Source: Pseudomonadota bacterium (GTDB lineage Bacteria; Desulfobacterota; Desulfobulbia; Desulfobulbales; SURF-16). Taken from it: a stretch of 19,579 nucleotides of DNA. Within the stretch, counting starts at the first letter, position 1. Every line of letters starts with the position of its first letter. This document shows, in pieces, positions 1-7,050 of this stretch. The DNA lies in assembly GCA_030597865.1 (NCBI GenBank), contig JAUVQZ010000022.1, positions 1 through 19,579 of the forward strand, read 5' to 3'. The notes under the pieces are model-generated. The model ran no database searches and had not been told where the DNA came from. It saw nothing but the letters and a program-made list of their open reading frames with translations. The position numbers and the translations under genes are program-made.

Positions 1-300
1 ATCACCAGCCCCACCTTCAGCCTCCTCCATGAATATCCGGGCCGCATCCCCCTCTACCACATGGACCTCTATCGCTTGGCCGGTGAGGAAGAAATTGAGG
101 AGCTGGGCTTTGAAGAGTACATCTACGGGCAGGGGCTCACCGTTATTGAATGGCCCGAGCGCCTTGGCGACCTCATCCCCAGCGATTATCTGGAATTAGA
201 ACTTATCGCCCCGACCCCGGAAACCAGACAGATCACCCTGACCGCCCACGGCAACATGTGTTCCCGGCTCATGGAGTTCACAACCTTTGAAACAGCATGA
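1..300 (+). CDS. tsaE: tRNA threonylcarbamoyladenosine biosynthesis ATPase TsaE, 3' part
   Basis: TsaE (YjeE) is the P-loop ATPase that drives the TsaB/TsaD/TsaE complex transferring threonylcarbamoyl to A37 of ANN-decoding tRNAs in the cytoplasm. The reading frame is open from base 1, so the gene is cut by the window edge. The 99 visible residues begin with the family block ITSPTF, continue through HMDLYRL at about residues 20-26 and EELGFEEYI, and reach VIEWPERL, the usual C-terminal half of this roughly 150-residue family. The Walker A lysine and the real start lie left of the window. The TGA stop is at 298-300. TsaC, which makes the threonylcarbamoyl-AMP substrate of the pathway, is also in this window but on the other strand. 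Identification is firm from these motifs; the N-terminus is unseen. Confidence 0.93.
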   Translation: MTSPTFSLLHEYPGRIPLYHMDLYRLAGEEEIEELGFEEYIYGQGLTVIEWPERLGDLIPSDYLELELIAPTPETRQITLTAHGNMCSRLMEFTTFETA

Positions 301-388
301 CAGGCTAAGGTCCAGATAAGGATATCCTCCGAGCCTTGGCAAGGAAGGCCTTAATCTACCCCCCTATTTTCTCTGCACGAGGTAAAAC

Positions 389-811
389 TTGAGCATCTCC
401 CCCAACAACCAAAACCCCATTACCAGAATTTTATTTCTTGGCCTCGGCCTTGTCTGCCTGGTTCTGGCTCTCTTGGGTTTTACCCTGCCCGGCCTGCCCG
501 GAACCCCGTTTCTGCTTCTGGCGACCGCCTGCTTTGCCAGGTCATCCCCCCGCCTCCACGCCTGGCTGCTGCACAACAAATTTTTCGGGCCGATGATCAG
601 AAACTGGGAAGAAAGCAGGTCCATCACGCGCCGGGCAAAGCATATAGCCCTCTTGATGATCTTTGCCACTGCAAGTTTTTCGCTCTACAGCCTCAACAAT
701 CTTTACCTCAGACTGGCCCTGATTATCATCATGACCGTGCCAGTCATCATTCTGCTGCGTCTTAGGGAAACCGAAGCGCTGCTGCGTCTGGAGGAGGGTC
801 ATGAAAAATAA
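389..811 (+). CDS. DUF454 (YbaN-like) inner membrane protein
   Basis: A 140-residue protein of the DUF454/YbaN family, whose biochemical role is unknown. The family signature is clear: a glycine-rich first membrane segment (about residues 15-35) running into LPGLPGTPFLLLATACFARS, then SPRLHAWLL, FFGPMI and W. Two further hydrophobic stretches lie at about 88-103 and 107-123. The basic SITRRAKH segment between the first and second membrane stretches suggests a cytoplasmic loop. No ATG fits; I use TTG at 389, which has GAGG about 8 bases upstream. The 3' end overlaps a 44-codon ORF by 11 bases, so it probably heads a small operon with the exonuclease and VF530 genes. The start codon is the least certain part; the family call is firm. 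Confidence 0.85.
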   Translation: MSISPNNQNPITRILFLGLGLVCLVLALLGFTLPGLPGTPFLLLATACFARSSPRLHAWLLHNKFFGPMIRNWEESRSITRRAKHIALLMIFATASFSLYSLNNLYLRLALIIIMTVPVIILLRLRETEALLRLEEGHEK

Positions 812-935
812 CAGGGCCAGGCACCAGGAAAACGTCACGGTGGCAAAAAAAGGCAAAGGGGCTTATTATGGCCGGGTTGTTTACCAGATCCACCCCCCAG
901 AACCAAGAAACAAAGACGGATTACAAGGAATATGA
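801..935 (+). CDS. Small basic protein of 44 residues, unknown function
   Basis: An uninterrupted ATG ORF of 44 codons between the DUF454 gene and the exonuclease gene. A strong Shine-Dalgarno (GGAGGAGG) sits just before the ATG at 801. It overlaps the end of the DUF454 gene by 11 bases, and its TGA (933-935) overlaps the exonuclease ATG (932-934) as ATGA. This fit between two genes is typical of translationally coupled operon genes and is the main reason to call it. The product begins MKNNRARHQENV, is lysine- and arginine-rich, has an AYYGRVVYQI core and a proline-containing tail, and has no signal peptide or membrane segment. I recognise no family. It could instead be a non-functional leader whose translation simply feeds ribosomes to the exonuclease start. 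Confidence 0.5.
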   Translation: MKNNRARHQENVTVAKKGKGAYYGRVVYQIHPPEPRNKDGLQGI

Positions 936-1537
936 CGCACAGAGAAACGGGACGGCCGGGCTTTAGCCGGCGGATGAGCAAGGATGAGATCAACGCCTGC
1001 CCCATGGAGGGGTGGACAGGACCAGTAAGCGTGGTGCGGACCGAGGACGAGCTGGCCACGGCAATGGATAAGCTTGCCGACCACACCCTGCTCGGTTTTG
1101 ACACGGAAACCCGGCCGGCATACATAAAGGGGCAGACCTACCTGCCGTCGCTCCTGCAGCTGGCAAGCGCGACGGATGTCTTCATCTTCCAGTTCAAACA
1201 CCTTGGCCTGGCCAAGCCCCTGCGCGATCTGCTGGCCGATCCAGCCATCATTAAGACCGGGGTCGGTCTTAAGTACGACCACCGCGAGCTTGCAAAGATA
1301 TCCCCCTTCAAGGCCGCAGGCTTTGTGGATCTGGGCGACCGTGCCAAGGAGGCAGGCATACTGAACCACGGCCTGCGTGGCCTGGCCGCCGTGCTCCTGG
1401 GCTTTCGCATCTCCAAGGGGGCGCAGACCTCCAACTGGGCCAAGGATGTCCTCACCCCTCAACAGGTACAGTACGCGGCCACCGACGCCTGGGTGGGACG
1501 CAAGCTTTACCTGGCCCTGACCAAGGAGCCATCATGA
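932..1537 (+). CDS. DEDDy-type 3'-5' exonuclease (RNase D-like domain)
   Basis: A 201-residue single-domain protein of the DNA_pol_A_exo1/RNase D superfamily, expected to hydrolyse nucleic acid from the 3' end using two metal ions. All catalytic motifs are visible: Exo I as FDTET (D57, E59), Exo II as GVGLKYD (D116), and Exo III as YAATDA (Y181, D185), which places it in the DEDDy class. It lacks the HRDC domains of full RNase D, so whether it acts on RNA or DNA cannot be told. The ATG at 932 overlaps the preceding small ORF as ATGA; an internal ATG at 974 is an alternative start that would still keep the whole domain. The 3' end overlaps the VF530 gene by four bases (ATGA at 1534), linking the two in translation. 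Confidence 0.9.
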   Translation: MTHRETGRPGFSRRMSKDEINACPMEGWTGPVSVVRTEDELATAMDKLADHTLLGFDTETRPAYIKGQTYLPSLLQLASATDVFIFQFKHLGLAKPLRDLLADPAIIKTGVGLKYDHRELAKISPFKAAGFVDLGDRAKEAGILNHGLRGLAAVLLGFRISKGAQTSNWAKDVLTPQQVQYAATDAWVGRKLYLALTKEPS

Positions 1538-1821
1538 CCACGCCCCAGGCCAACAACCCACTCCATGGCATCACCCTGGAGATGATCCTCACCCGCCTGG
1601 TTGCCCACCTCGGCTGGCACCGGCTGGGCAATACCATCGAGATCAACTGCTTTACCAAGACCCCCACCATTAAATCGAGCCTTAAGTTCCTGCGCAAAAC
1701 ACCGTGGGCCCGGGAGAAGGTTGAGAACCTCTATCTGAAGACCCAGTTTCCCAAAAAGTTAACAGGAACCTGCCAAAAGCCGGTTAAGAGGAGAATATAC
1801 TTACCACCTAAGCGAGACTAG
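1534..1821 (+). CDS. VF530 family (DUF2132) DNA-binding protein
   Basis: A 95-residue protein of the VF530/DUF2132 family, a small fold named after a Vibrio fischeri protein and annotated as DNA-binding. The signature is nearly complete: NNPLHGITLE at about residues 7-16, LGWHRLG, INCFTK, then IKSSLKFLRKTPWAREKVE at about 49-67 and LYL. Members usually end near this point at roughly 70-80 residues; here a basic tail (KKLTGTCQKPVKRRIYLPPKR) extends it. The ATG overlaps the exonuclease stop codon (ATGA), so it is translationally coupled to that gene, and the pair may work together on nucleic acid. That functional link is inference. It is the last gene of the plus-strand cluster. Confidence 0.88.
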   Translation: MTTPQANNPLHGITLEMILTRLVAHLGWHRLGNTIEINCFTKTPTIKSSLKFLRKTPWAREKVENLYLKTQFPKKLTGTCQKPVKRRIYLPPKRD

Positions 1822-2275
1822 GTAAGGTGTCTGCTGCATGTATGCTCTGATTTCCCCAGCACCTGGAGGTCATGACACCAGTGATGTCGATGGTGCTAAG
1901 CCTATTTTTGTAGGGTGATCTCCCCCTAAATTTTCCCCATTGCTGTACCGGTTCATCATTCTGGCAGTCACGGATAAACGGGATGATTTTGCCCTGCAAG
2001 GCCTATTTGCCCCTTGTTGGCCATGAAATTGTTTGCTACTATCTCCAGTGAATTTTACCCCTTGCCTTACTGTAGTTTTAAACGACCATATTAGCCATGC
2101 AGCAAAGGATGTTTCCTGTCAAAAAACAGTAGCCAGTTAAACCAGGCAAATCCCACCATGGGAAAAGCCTGCGGCCTCAACACTCTCAAATCACTGCACA
2201 TCTCCCTGGATCATAGACCTGGAAAGTTACCTGGGCCAAAGCAGCACCATTGATTCTGATGACGAGCCATTTTTT
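1822..2275. other. Non-coding spacer between the exonuclease cluster and the CheY-like gene
   Basis: About 450 bases with no convincing gene. It contains the possible terminator above, AT-rich stretches and only short unconvincing ORFs. The frame of the CheY-like gene stays open upstream of its ATG back to a TAA near 2137-2139, but has no start codon there. The promoter of the CheY-like gene should lie here, but I see no clear -35/-10 pair. Confidence 0.5.
1858..1909 (+). terminator. Possible rho-independent terminator after the VF530 gene
   Basis: AGCACC (1858-1863) can pair with GGTGCT (1892-1897). Smaller internal pairings (GACA/TGTC) lie in the loop, and a T5 run follows at 1905-1909. 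It sits about 40 bases after the last stop of the plus-strand cluster. The long loop and the 7-base gap before the T run make this a weak call. Confidence 0.3.
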
Positions 2276-2677
2276 ATGAAAATCCTCATTGCTGAAGATG
2301 ACTTTATTGCCCGCAAGGTCCTCTCCAACTTCCTGACCAAATACGGGGAGATTGACGTCACAGAGAATGGTCAGGAGGCGCTGCGTCTCTTTACTCAACA
2401 GCTGAAAGATGGCGAGGGGTATGATCTCATCTGCCTTGACATTATGATGCCACGCCTAAATGGCCATGAGACCCTGGAAGCGATGCGCCGGATTGAGACC
2501 GAACAGGACAATGTTTCCGGCAAGCGAACCAAGATTATCATGACAACGGCCCTGGATGATTCCCAAACCATCCTAAAATCCTTTAACAATCAATGTGACG
2601 GCTACATCACCAAACCTTACTCCTGGGACAAATTGGAGACAGAAATGCAAAGGGTGCTTGAACTGGGGGCGGATTGA
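2276..2677 (+). CDS. CheY-like stand-alone response regulator receiver protein
   Basis: A 133-residue protein made only of a receiver domain, so it signals through protein contacts after phosphorylation and not through an output domain. Visible key residues are the acidic pair E7-D8-D9, the phospho-acceptor D55 in CLDIMMP, the switch Thr in IIMTTA (about T90-T91) and K113 in YITKPY. The stretch between helix 3 and beta 4 (RRIETEQDNVSGKRTK) is longer than in CheY, a feature of receivers that travel with hybrid kinases. The ATG at 2276 lacks a clear Shine-Dalgarno. The gene converges with the hybrid kinase (57 bases between stops), which carries its own receiver; the HPt protein nearby is a plausible phospho-donor for both. 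No chemotaxis genes are present. Confidence 0.93.
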   Translation: MKILIAEDDFIARKVLSNFLTKYGEIDVTENGQEALRLFTQQLKDGEGYDLICLDIMMPRLNGHETLEAMRRIETEQDNVSGKRTKIIMTTALDDSQTILKSFNNQCDGYITKPYSWDKLETEMQRVLELGAD

Positions 2678-2733
2678 TAGAAGAAGGCGGGGTAAGAATC
2701 CCTTGGCCAGGCCTTGAAATGGCGAAACAACCT

Positions 2734-4491
2734 TTACGAACAGACTGCCTTATCCCTATAGGAATTTAAGGTGGCAGCAAACTTGTCCTTATTAATCGGT
2801 TTGGACAGAAAACCATCCATTCCAGCCTCATAACAACGCTGCTCGTCTTCGGCGCGGGCACTGGCCGTCAAACCGATAATGGGAATTCTTGTCTCCTCAA
2901 CCTGGAGGCTGACATACCTCTCTCTCTCCCCAGCCAGCCCCTCGATTTCACGGATTTTCCGTGTTGCCTCCAGGCCATCCATATTAGGCATCTGGATGTC
3001 CATGAGGACAAGGTCGAACTTTTCATTCTGCAAGCGCTCAAGGGCCTCAAGTCCATCACCGGCCACATCTACCTCACACCCCTGACGCTTAATAAGGAGA
3101 CTGGCAAGCTTCTGGTTCACCAGGTTATCCTCCACCAGAAGAACAGCGATACTGCCGACATATTCATCCGTGCTGCCGGGATCTGTTATTGCTTGCTGCT
3201 TGACCTGCCGGGCCTCAGCACTGACCTGTGGGAGGGGAATGATGCAACGAAAGACAGAACCAACACCTTCAGCACTTTCAACGGTGATCTTGCCAGCCAT
3301 GAGATCCACAAGCTGATAGCAGATAGAGAGCCCTAGACCAGTACCACCATATTTTCGGGTGGTTGAACCATCGGCCTGGGTAAATTTTTCAAAAATGGCA
3401 TCAAGCCGATGGACAGGGATACCGATACCCGTATCGCGAACCTCAAAAACGACCAGGTCTTTGCCTGCCCCACCTCCACCCTTCAGGCCAATATCAACAA
3501 AACCATTTTCGGTGAACTTCAAGGCATTGCCCACCAGGTTGATCAGGACTTGGCGCAAACGAACCTCATCGCCACTGACCTGGAGGGGCAGGCAAGAATC
3601 CACATTCACCGTGATGCTGTTTCCTCGACTGGCTGCCTGGGCAGCCAGCATATCACCGACACTGTGGGCAAGATCCTCCAGATTAATAGTATCCGAGGCC
3701 AGTTCCAGCTTGCCGGATTCGACTTTTGCCAAATCCAGAATATCATTGATCAATACCAGGAGACTATCAGCCGCCTTGTTGATCGTCTGCACAAAATCAT
3801 CCTGCGCCTCGTTGAGCTCTGTCTCAGCAAGGAGACCAGAGAAACCAATTATGGCATTCATGGGTGTTCGCAGCTCATGGCTCATATTGGCAAGAAACTC
3901 ACTTTTCAACCGGCTGGCATCTTCCAATTGCTGATTCTTTGCCCGTACCTCCTTTGTCTGCAGGGCAATCTCATGCTCAAGCTCCTTGGCATACTCCTTT
4001 TCCTTTTCCTGGAGGAGAAGGTATTGACCATGGTTATCATCAATGAGCTTGGCGTGCTGTTTTTTCAAAACCCCTATCTGGCGATGGAGCTGGCCAGATT
4101 CGAGCAATGCCTCGCTTTTCTCTTGGCGGACAAGGGCGAGTTCAAAGGTGTTGGTGCACAGCTGAAGCAGTATCGGGTCGGCACAGATATCCCCGGCGTA
4201 TGCCGGAAGGCTGAAAACCATGATATCAGGCGGCTCAAGACAAAAGGCATAGCCCCACCCCCCTTTGGAGTTTTCAGCGCTGACGATTTGAGATGTCTCC
4301 CTTGCTCTGGCCAGCAGGGAGTCCAGGATCCCAGTGGTCTCTGCAGGCAATGCACCAATAACCTCACCATCTTCCCTGACACTGGCCATACAGACCCCTG
4401 GCAGCATGGAGCTCATTGCCTCGATGAGGGCCAAGGGTTCCTCATGGGAGTCGACCAGTTCGTCAAAGACTGCTGCAAATAAATCGTCCAT
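2734..4491 (-). CDS. Soluble hybrid sensor histidine kinase with C-terminal receiver
   Basis: A 585-residue hybrid kinase for a multistep phosphorelay. In order: an N-terminal region of about 125 residues with no recognised domain, a coiled coil (about 125-195, rich in K/E/Q/L), a HisKA domain with H205 in MSHELRTPMNAI, a HATPase domain with N-box around N322, G1 motif DTGIGI at 353-358 and G2 motif GGTGLGL at 382-388, then a receiver with E454/D455, acceptor D498 in LMDIQMP, T542 and K564. There is no signal peptide or membrane segment, so it should sense an intracellular or protein-borne cue. It lacks its own HPt domain, which the HPt gene two places upstream can supply. The ATG overlaps the HDOD gene stop (TAATG) and GAGGAA precedes it, so the two are co-translated. 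Confidence 0.95.
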   Translation of the reverse strand: MDDLFAAVFDELVDSHEEPLALIEAMSSMLPGVCMASVREDGEVIGALPAETTGILDSLLARARETSQIVSAENSKGGWGYAFCLEPPDIMVFSLPAYAGDICADPILLQLCTNTFELALVRQEKSEALLESGQLHRQIGVLKKQHAKLIDDNHGQYLLLQEKEKEYAKELEHEIALQTKEVRAKNQQLEDASRLKSEFLANMSHELRTPMNAIIGFSGLLAETELNEAQDDFVQTINKAADSLLVLINDILDLAKVESGKLELASDTINLEDLAHSVGDMLAAQAASRGNSITVNVDSCLPLQVSGDEVRLRQVLINLVGNALKFTENGFVDIGLKGGGGAGKDLVVFEVRDTGIGIPVHRLDAIFEKFTQADGSTTRKYGGTGLGLSICYQLVDLMAGKITVESAEGVGSVFRCIIPLPQVSAEARQVKQQAITDPGSTDEYVGSIAVLLVEDNLVNQKLASLLIKRQGCEVDVAGDGLEALERLQNEKFDLVLMDIQMPNMDGLEATRKIREIEGLAGERERYVSLQVEETRIPIIGLTASARAEDEQRCYEAGMDGFLSKPINKDKFAATLNSYRDKAVCS

Positions 4492-5336
4492 TATTCCTCT
4501 TCACCATAAAGCTCTTCCGCCCTCTCAATTTCGGCAGGAAAATCTTTAATGAGAACCTTATAATCCGCCACTCTACTCTTCATATGGGGGGCCAAATAAC
4601 CTGGAAGGGGCTCCCGGCGCCCCTGCACGGCGCTATAATCCAAGCGATTGGCGATGTATTCAGCAATCTGGAGAATAGCTGTGATGCTGGGCAAGGGGTA
4701 GACAGTATCGTGGTCATGATGTTTCTTGATGGCCTCCACCACCCCATCGGGCATGTTCCAGTCAAAAACCAACAATCCCCCCACCCGGCAATGGTTTGTT
4801 TCGATGATTTCCTCCTCATAGCTGGTGATTATTTTATCACCTGAGCTATAGAGACTGGCAACCTGCCGCAACTCCTGGCCAACGAGCTGATCCTCAACAA
4901 TAAGACCGATATCATGGATAATACCGGCCAAAAACTCATCTTCACCAGCCAATCCGAAAATACGCTCAGCAATCATTCGCGACAAAATTGCCACTGTGGC
5001 GCTATGTCTCCATAACTGGCGCCGTGAAAACCCCTGGCTGTCGTCATCTTTAAAAAGGGTACGAATGGCCTCAATGGCAACCATATTCCGTAGATTTTTC
5101 ATGCCAATATAGACCACTGCCCTGGAGATGGACTCCACCTTATTAACAAGACCAAAATAGGGACTGTTAACAAGCTTTAAGAGGCGAATGATGAGAATGG
5201 GATCGAGCTTAATAATCTCCTCAAAATCCTTCATGGTGGCAGATTCGGAGTTCACCAGCTGGGTCACCCGAATGGCGACATGGGGCAGGGTTTTAAGGTC
5301 ACTAAACTTTTGAACAAGGGTTCTGGCTGTGGGCAT
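4491..5336 (-). CDS. HDOD domain signalling protein
   Basis: A 281-residue protein that is almost all HDOD domain (HD-related output domain), a non-enzymatic or cryptic hydrolase fold common in two-component signalling. From the ATG at 5336 the visible blocks are LKTLPHVAIRV (14-24), KLDPILIIRLLKLVNSPYFG (43-62), a histidine in LWRHSA (H111), GIIHDIG (H141-D142), NHCRVGG (H182) and KKHHD (about 205-208). Retention of these histidines and the HD pair leaves metal binding possible. I prefer the ATG at 5336 over an in-frame GTG at 5366, because the GTG has no ribosome-binding site and the ATG product starts where family members do. It lies between the HPt gene and the hybrid kinase and overlaps the latter by one base, so it probably acts in the same relay. 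Confidence 0.92.
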   Translation of the reverse strand: MPTARTLVQKFSDLKTLPHVAIRVTQLVNSESATMKDFEEIIKLDPILIIRLLKLVNSPYFGLVNKVESISRAVVYIGMKNLRNMVAIEAIRTLFKDDDSQGFSRRQLWRHSATVAILSRMIAERIFGLAGEDEFLAGIIHDIGLIVEDQLVGQELRQVASLYSSGDKIITSYEEEIIETNHCRVGGLLVFDWNMPDGVVEAIKKHHDHDTVYPLPSITAILQIAEYIANRLDYSAVQGRREPLPGYLAPHMKSRVADYKVLIKDFPAEIERAEELYGEEE

Positions 5337-5423
5337 GGGGATTACTCTATTTTTGATGAATGGCACGACAGGGAAAATCGCGCCCCTTCCTCTTGCTTTT
5401 CCGGCGGCAGGCCAGGTGAAAAA

Positions 5424-5750
5424 CTACTTGAGGCTGGGAAGTGCGGCAAGGACACCTTCGAGGGAAGACAGGAGAGAAGAGGCGGCAACAAGATCATCAT
5501 CACGCCCAGCCTTCTCCATATCGCTGGCAATATCCCGCAACTTCTCAATACCGAGACTGGCAGCAGCCCCCTTGATGCTATGGGCCGCTTCACCCATCAG
5601 TTTCACATCGCCCTTTCCATAACCAGACTTAATTTTTGCCAAATCACTGGCACTTGATTCACATAAAAGGACAAGAAGCTCGGCAAGAAGTTCTTCATCC
5701 TCACCTGCCTGTTCCATGGCAAAGTCACGGTCCCATTGCAGATCGACCAT
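5424..5750 (-). CDS. Stand-alone HPt (histidine phosphotransfer) protein
   Basis: A 108-residue four-helix HPt protein. The phosphorylated histidine is H57 in AAHSIKGAAASLG, the standard HPt signature, with the helix-packing K60 and G61 present. It has no kinase or other domain, so it should shuttle phosphate between receivers: that of the hybrid kinase downstream and perhaps the stand-alone receiver at 2276-2677. I choose the ATG at 5750, which has TGAGGAAA about 7 bases upstream; a GTG at 5765 is in frame but its own upstream sequence has no ribosome-binding site. It is the first gene of the minus-strand HPt, HDOD, kinase set, with an 87-base gap before the HDOD gene. Confidence 0.92.
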   Translation of the reverse strand: MVDLQWDRDFAMEQAGEDEELLAELLVLLCESSASDLAKIKSGYGKGDVKLMGEAAHSIKGAAASLGIEKLRDIASDMEKAGRDDDLVAASSLLSSLEGVLAALPSLK

Positions 5751-5877
5751 AGTATATTTCCTCACGGGCTTATTTCAAAGAGTAAAGGGTAGACTAAAAT
5801 ATCCGAAGCATGAACTTCATAATCAGTCAAAACTATAGCAAAAACACAGTGTTGACAGATAGGTTTTTTTTACAGGT

Positions 5878-5895
5878 TTGCCGGTTCTCCGGCAA
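5878..5895 (-). other. Perfect 7-bp hairpin downstream of tsaC
   Basis: TTGCCGG and CCGGCAA flank a 4-base loop. The neighbouring sequence can form a second small hairpin around GGGGTTATCCCC (minus strand). It lies about 40 bases after the tsaC stop and upstream of the HPt gene. No T run follows on the minus strand, so a rho-independent terminator is not proven; it may be an RNA-stability or rho-linked structure. Confidence 0.35.
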
Positions 5896-5934
5896 GGGGG
5901 GATAACCCCTCCCTCCCCATAAGGATACAAGCGC

Positions 5935-6531
5935 CTAGAAGGTGCAGGGCAGAGATTCCGGGGCAAGTATGCCGCGACGCAGAAGGACGGGATGGTCGGC
6001 AACAGAGCCCACCAGGGTCGAACCTGCCCCGCCAGGTGTCTTGCCGCCATCAATGATATAATCAAGATCCCTTGGAAATTGTGCGGCCACTGCCTGGGCA
6101 GAGTTTACGGCAATGGCGCCGGAGATATTGGCGCTGGTGGCGGTTATGGGATGGCCGCAGAGCTCAACAAAACGCAGGGCAACGGGGTGGGGAGAGATGC
6201 GCACCCCAATGGTTTTTGTTCCAGCAGTAAGACGACTGGACAACTCCTTACGGGCAGGAAAAACCAGGGTTAAGGGGGCCGGCCATAGTTTGATGAGGGG
6301 GGAGAAGCAGGGGGGAACAGACTCCGCAAGGCTAAGAAGTTGGTCAAGGCCGGAAATAAGGGTAAGAAGGGGCTTATTTTCCGGCCTTTTTTTCAGCCTG
6401 AAGAGTTTATCCAAGGCGGCCTCGTTAAAGGGATCAACGGCAAGACCGTAATAGGTCTCGGTGGGAAAGGCAACAACACCACCCTGTTTAATGATGGTTG
6501 CCGCCTCCTGCAGACTTTGGAAAGAGATCAT
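5935..6531 (-). CDS. tsaC: L-threonylcarbamoyladenylate synthase (Sua5/YciO/YrdC/TsaC family)
   Basis: This 198-residue enzyme makes threonylcarbamoyl-AMP from threonine, bicarbonate and ATP, the first step of t6A formation in tRNA. YrdC-fold motifs are all present: VAFPTETYYGL (20-30), the KKRPENKP nucleotide/threonine-binding loop (47-54), LWPAPLTLV (82-90), VRISPHP (110-116), TATSANISG (130-138), STLV (171-174) and the C-terminal RRG (185-187). Length matches TsaC and not the longer Sua5, which has an extra domain. The YciO paralogue is a less likely alternative. The start lies 6 bases after the purE stop with only a weak ribosome-binding site, so it is probably expressed by read-through and coupling from purD-purE. 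Confidence 0.93.
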   Translation of the reverse strand: MISFQSLQEAATIIKQGGVVAFPTETYYGLAVDPFNEAALDKLFRLKKRPENKPLLTLISGLDQLLSLAESVPPCFSPLIKLWPAPLTLVFPARKELSSRLTAGTKTIGVRISPHPVALRFVELCGHPITATSANISGAIAVNSAQAVAAQFPRDLDYIIDGGKTPGGAGSTLVGSVADHPVLLRRGILAPESLPCTF

Positions 6532-6537
6532 AGATCT

Positions 6538-7035
6538 TTAGACGTTCAGGTTTCGCGCCTTTTCGTCAACCTGAGCAGCCATCTCTATTTTAAAATCCGC
6601 GAGCTTTTGGGCCATTTCCCCATCAGCAACGGCCAGGATCTGGCAGGCGAGAATAGCGCCATTTTTGGCGCCTGCCTTGCCAATGGCCATGGTGGCAACC
6701 GGAATTCCAGGAGGCATCTGCACGGTCGCCAACAGTGAATCCATGCCCTTTAAGGAAGAGGAATCAATGGGGACACCGATCACCGGTATGGTGGTATGGG
6801 CAGCCAACACCCCGGCAAGATGGGCCGCCATGCCGGCGCCGGCAATGATGATTTTCACACCCCGCTCACGGGCGGTCTCAGCAAACTCAGCTGCCCGGGC
6901 CGGGGTACGATGGGCGGAAGCCACGGTTATCTCGTATCCAACGTCCATCTTCTTTAAAAAATCCACTGCTGCCATCATGATGGGCAGATCAGAATCACTG
7001 CCCATGATGATGCCTACCTTTGTATTATCTGCCAT
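6538..7035 (-). CDS. purE: 5-(carboxyamino)imidazole ribonucleotide mutase PurE
   Basis: PurE (class I) converts N5-CAIR to CAIR in de novo purine synthesis, as a cytoplasmic octamer in studied examples. The 165-residue product has the canonical motifs: GSDSD (12-16), SAHRTP with the active-site histidine H42 (40-45), GAGMAAHLAG (66-75), PVIGVP (84-89) and the C-terminal GAKNGAILACQIL block. Start ATG at 7035 has GAGGAG about 9 bases upstream, and that site overlaps the purD stop codon (15 bases between the genes), so the two are co-transcribed. No purK is in the window; it must be elsewhere if the class I pathway is complete. Confidence 0.96.
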   Translation of the reverse strand: MADNTKVGIIMGSDSDLPIMMAAVDFLKKMDVGYEITVASAHRTPARAAEFAETARERGVKIIIAGAGMAAHLAGVLAAHTTIPVIGVPIDSSSLKGMDSLLATVQMPPGIPVATMAIGKAGAKNGAILACQILAVADGEMAQKLADFKIEMAAQVDEKARNLNV

Positions 7036-7050
7036 CTTGCTGTTCTCCTC

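Noticed and set aside
1808..1999. 63-codon minus-strand ORF in the spacer after the VF530 gene, considered as a transposase remnant
   Set aside because: I could not match it to any transposase motif. No inverted ends or target duplication were seen around it.
3409..4482. 357-codon plus-strand ORF opposite the hybrid kinase gene
   Set aside because: It lies wholly antisense to a kinase with complete catalytic motifs. Its product has no family resemblance, so it is a shadow frame.
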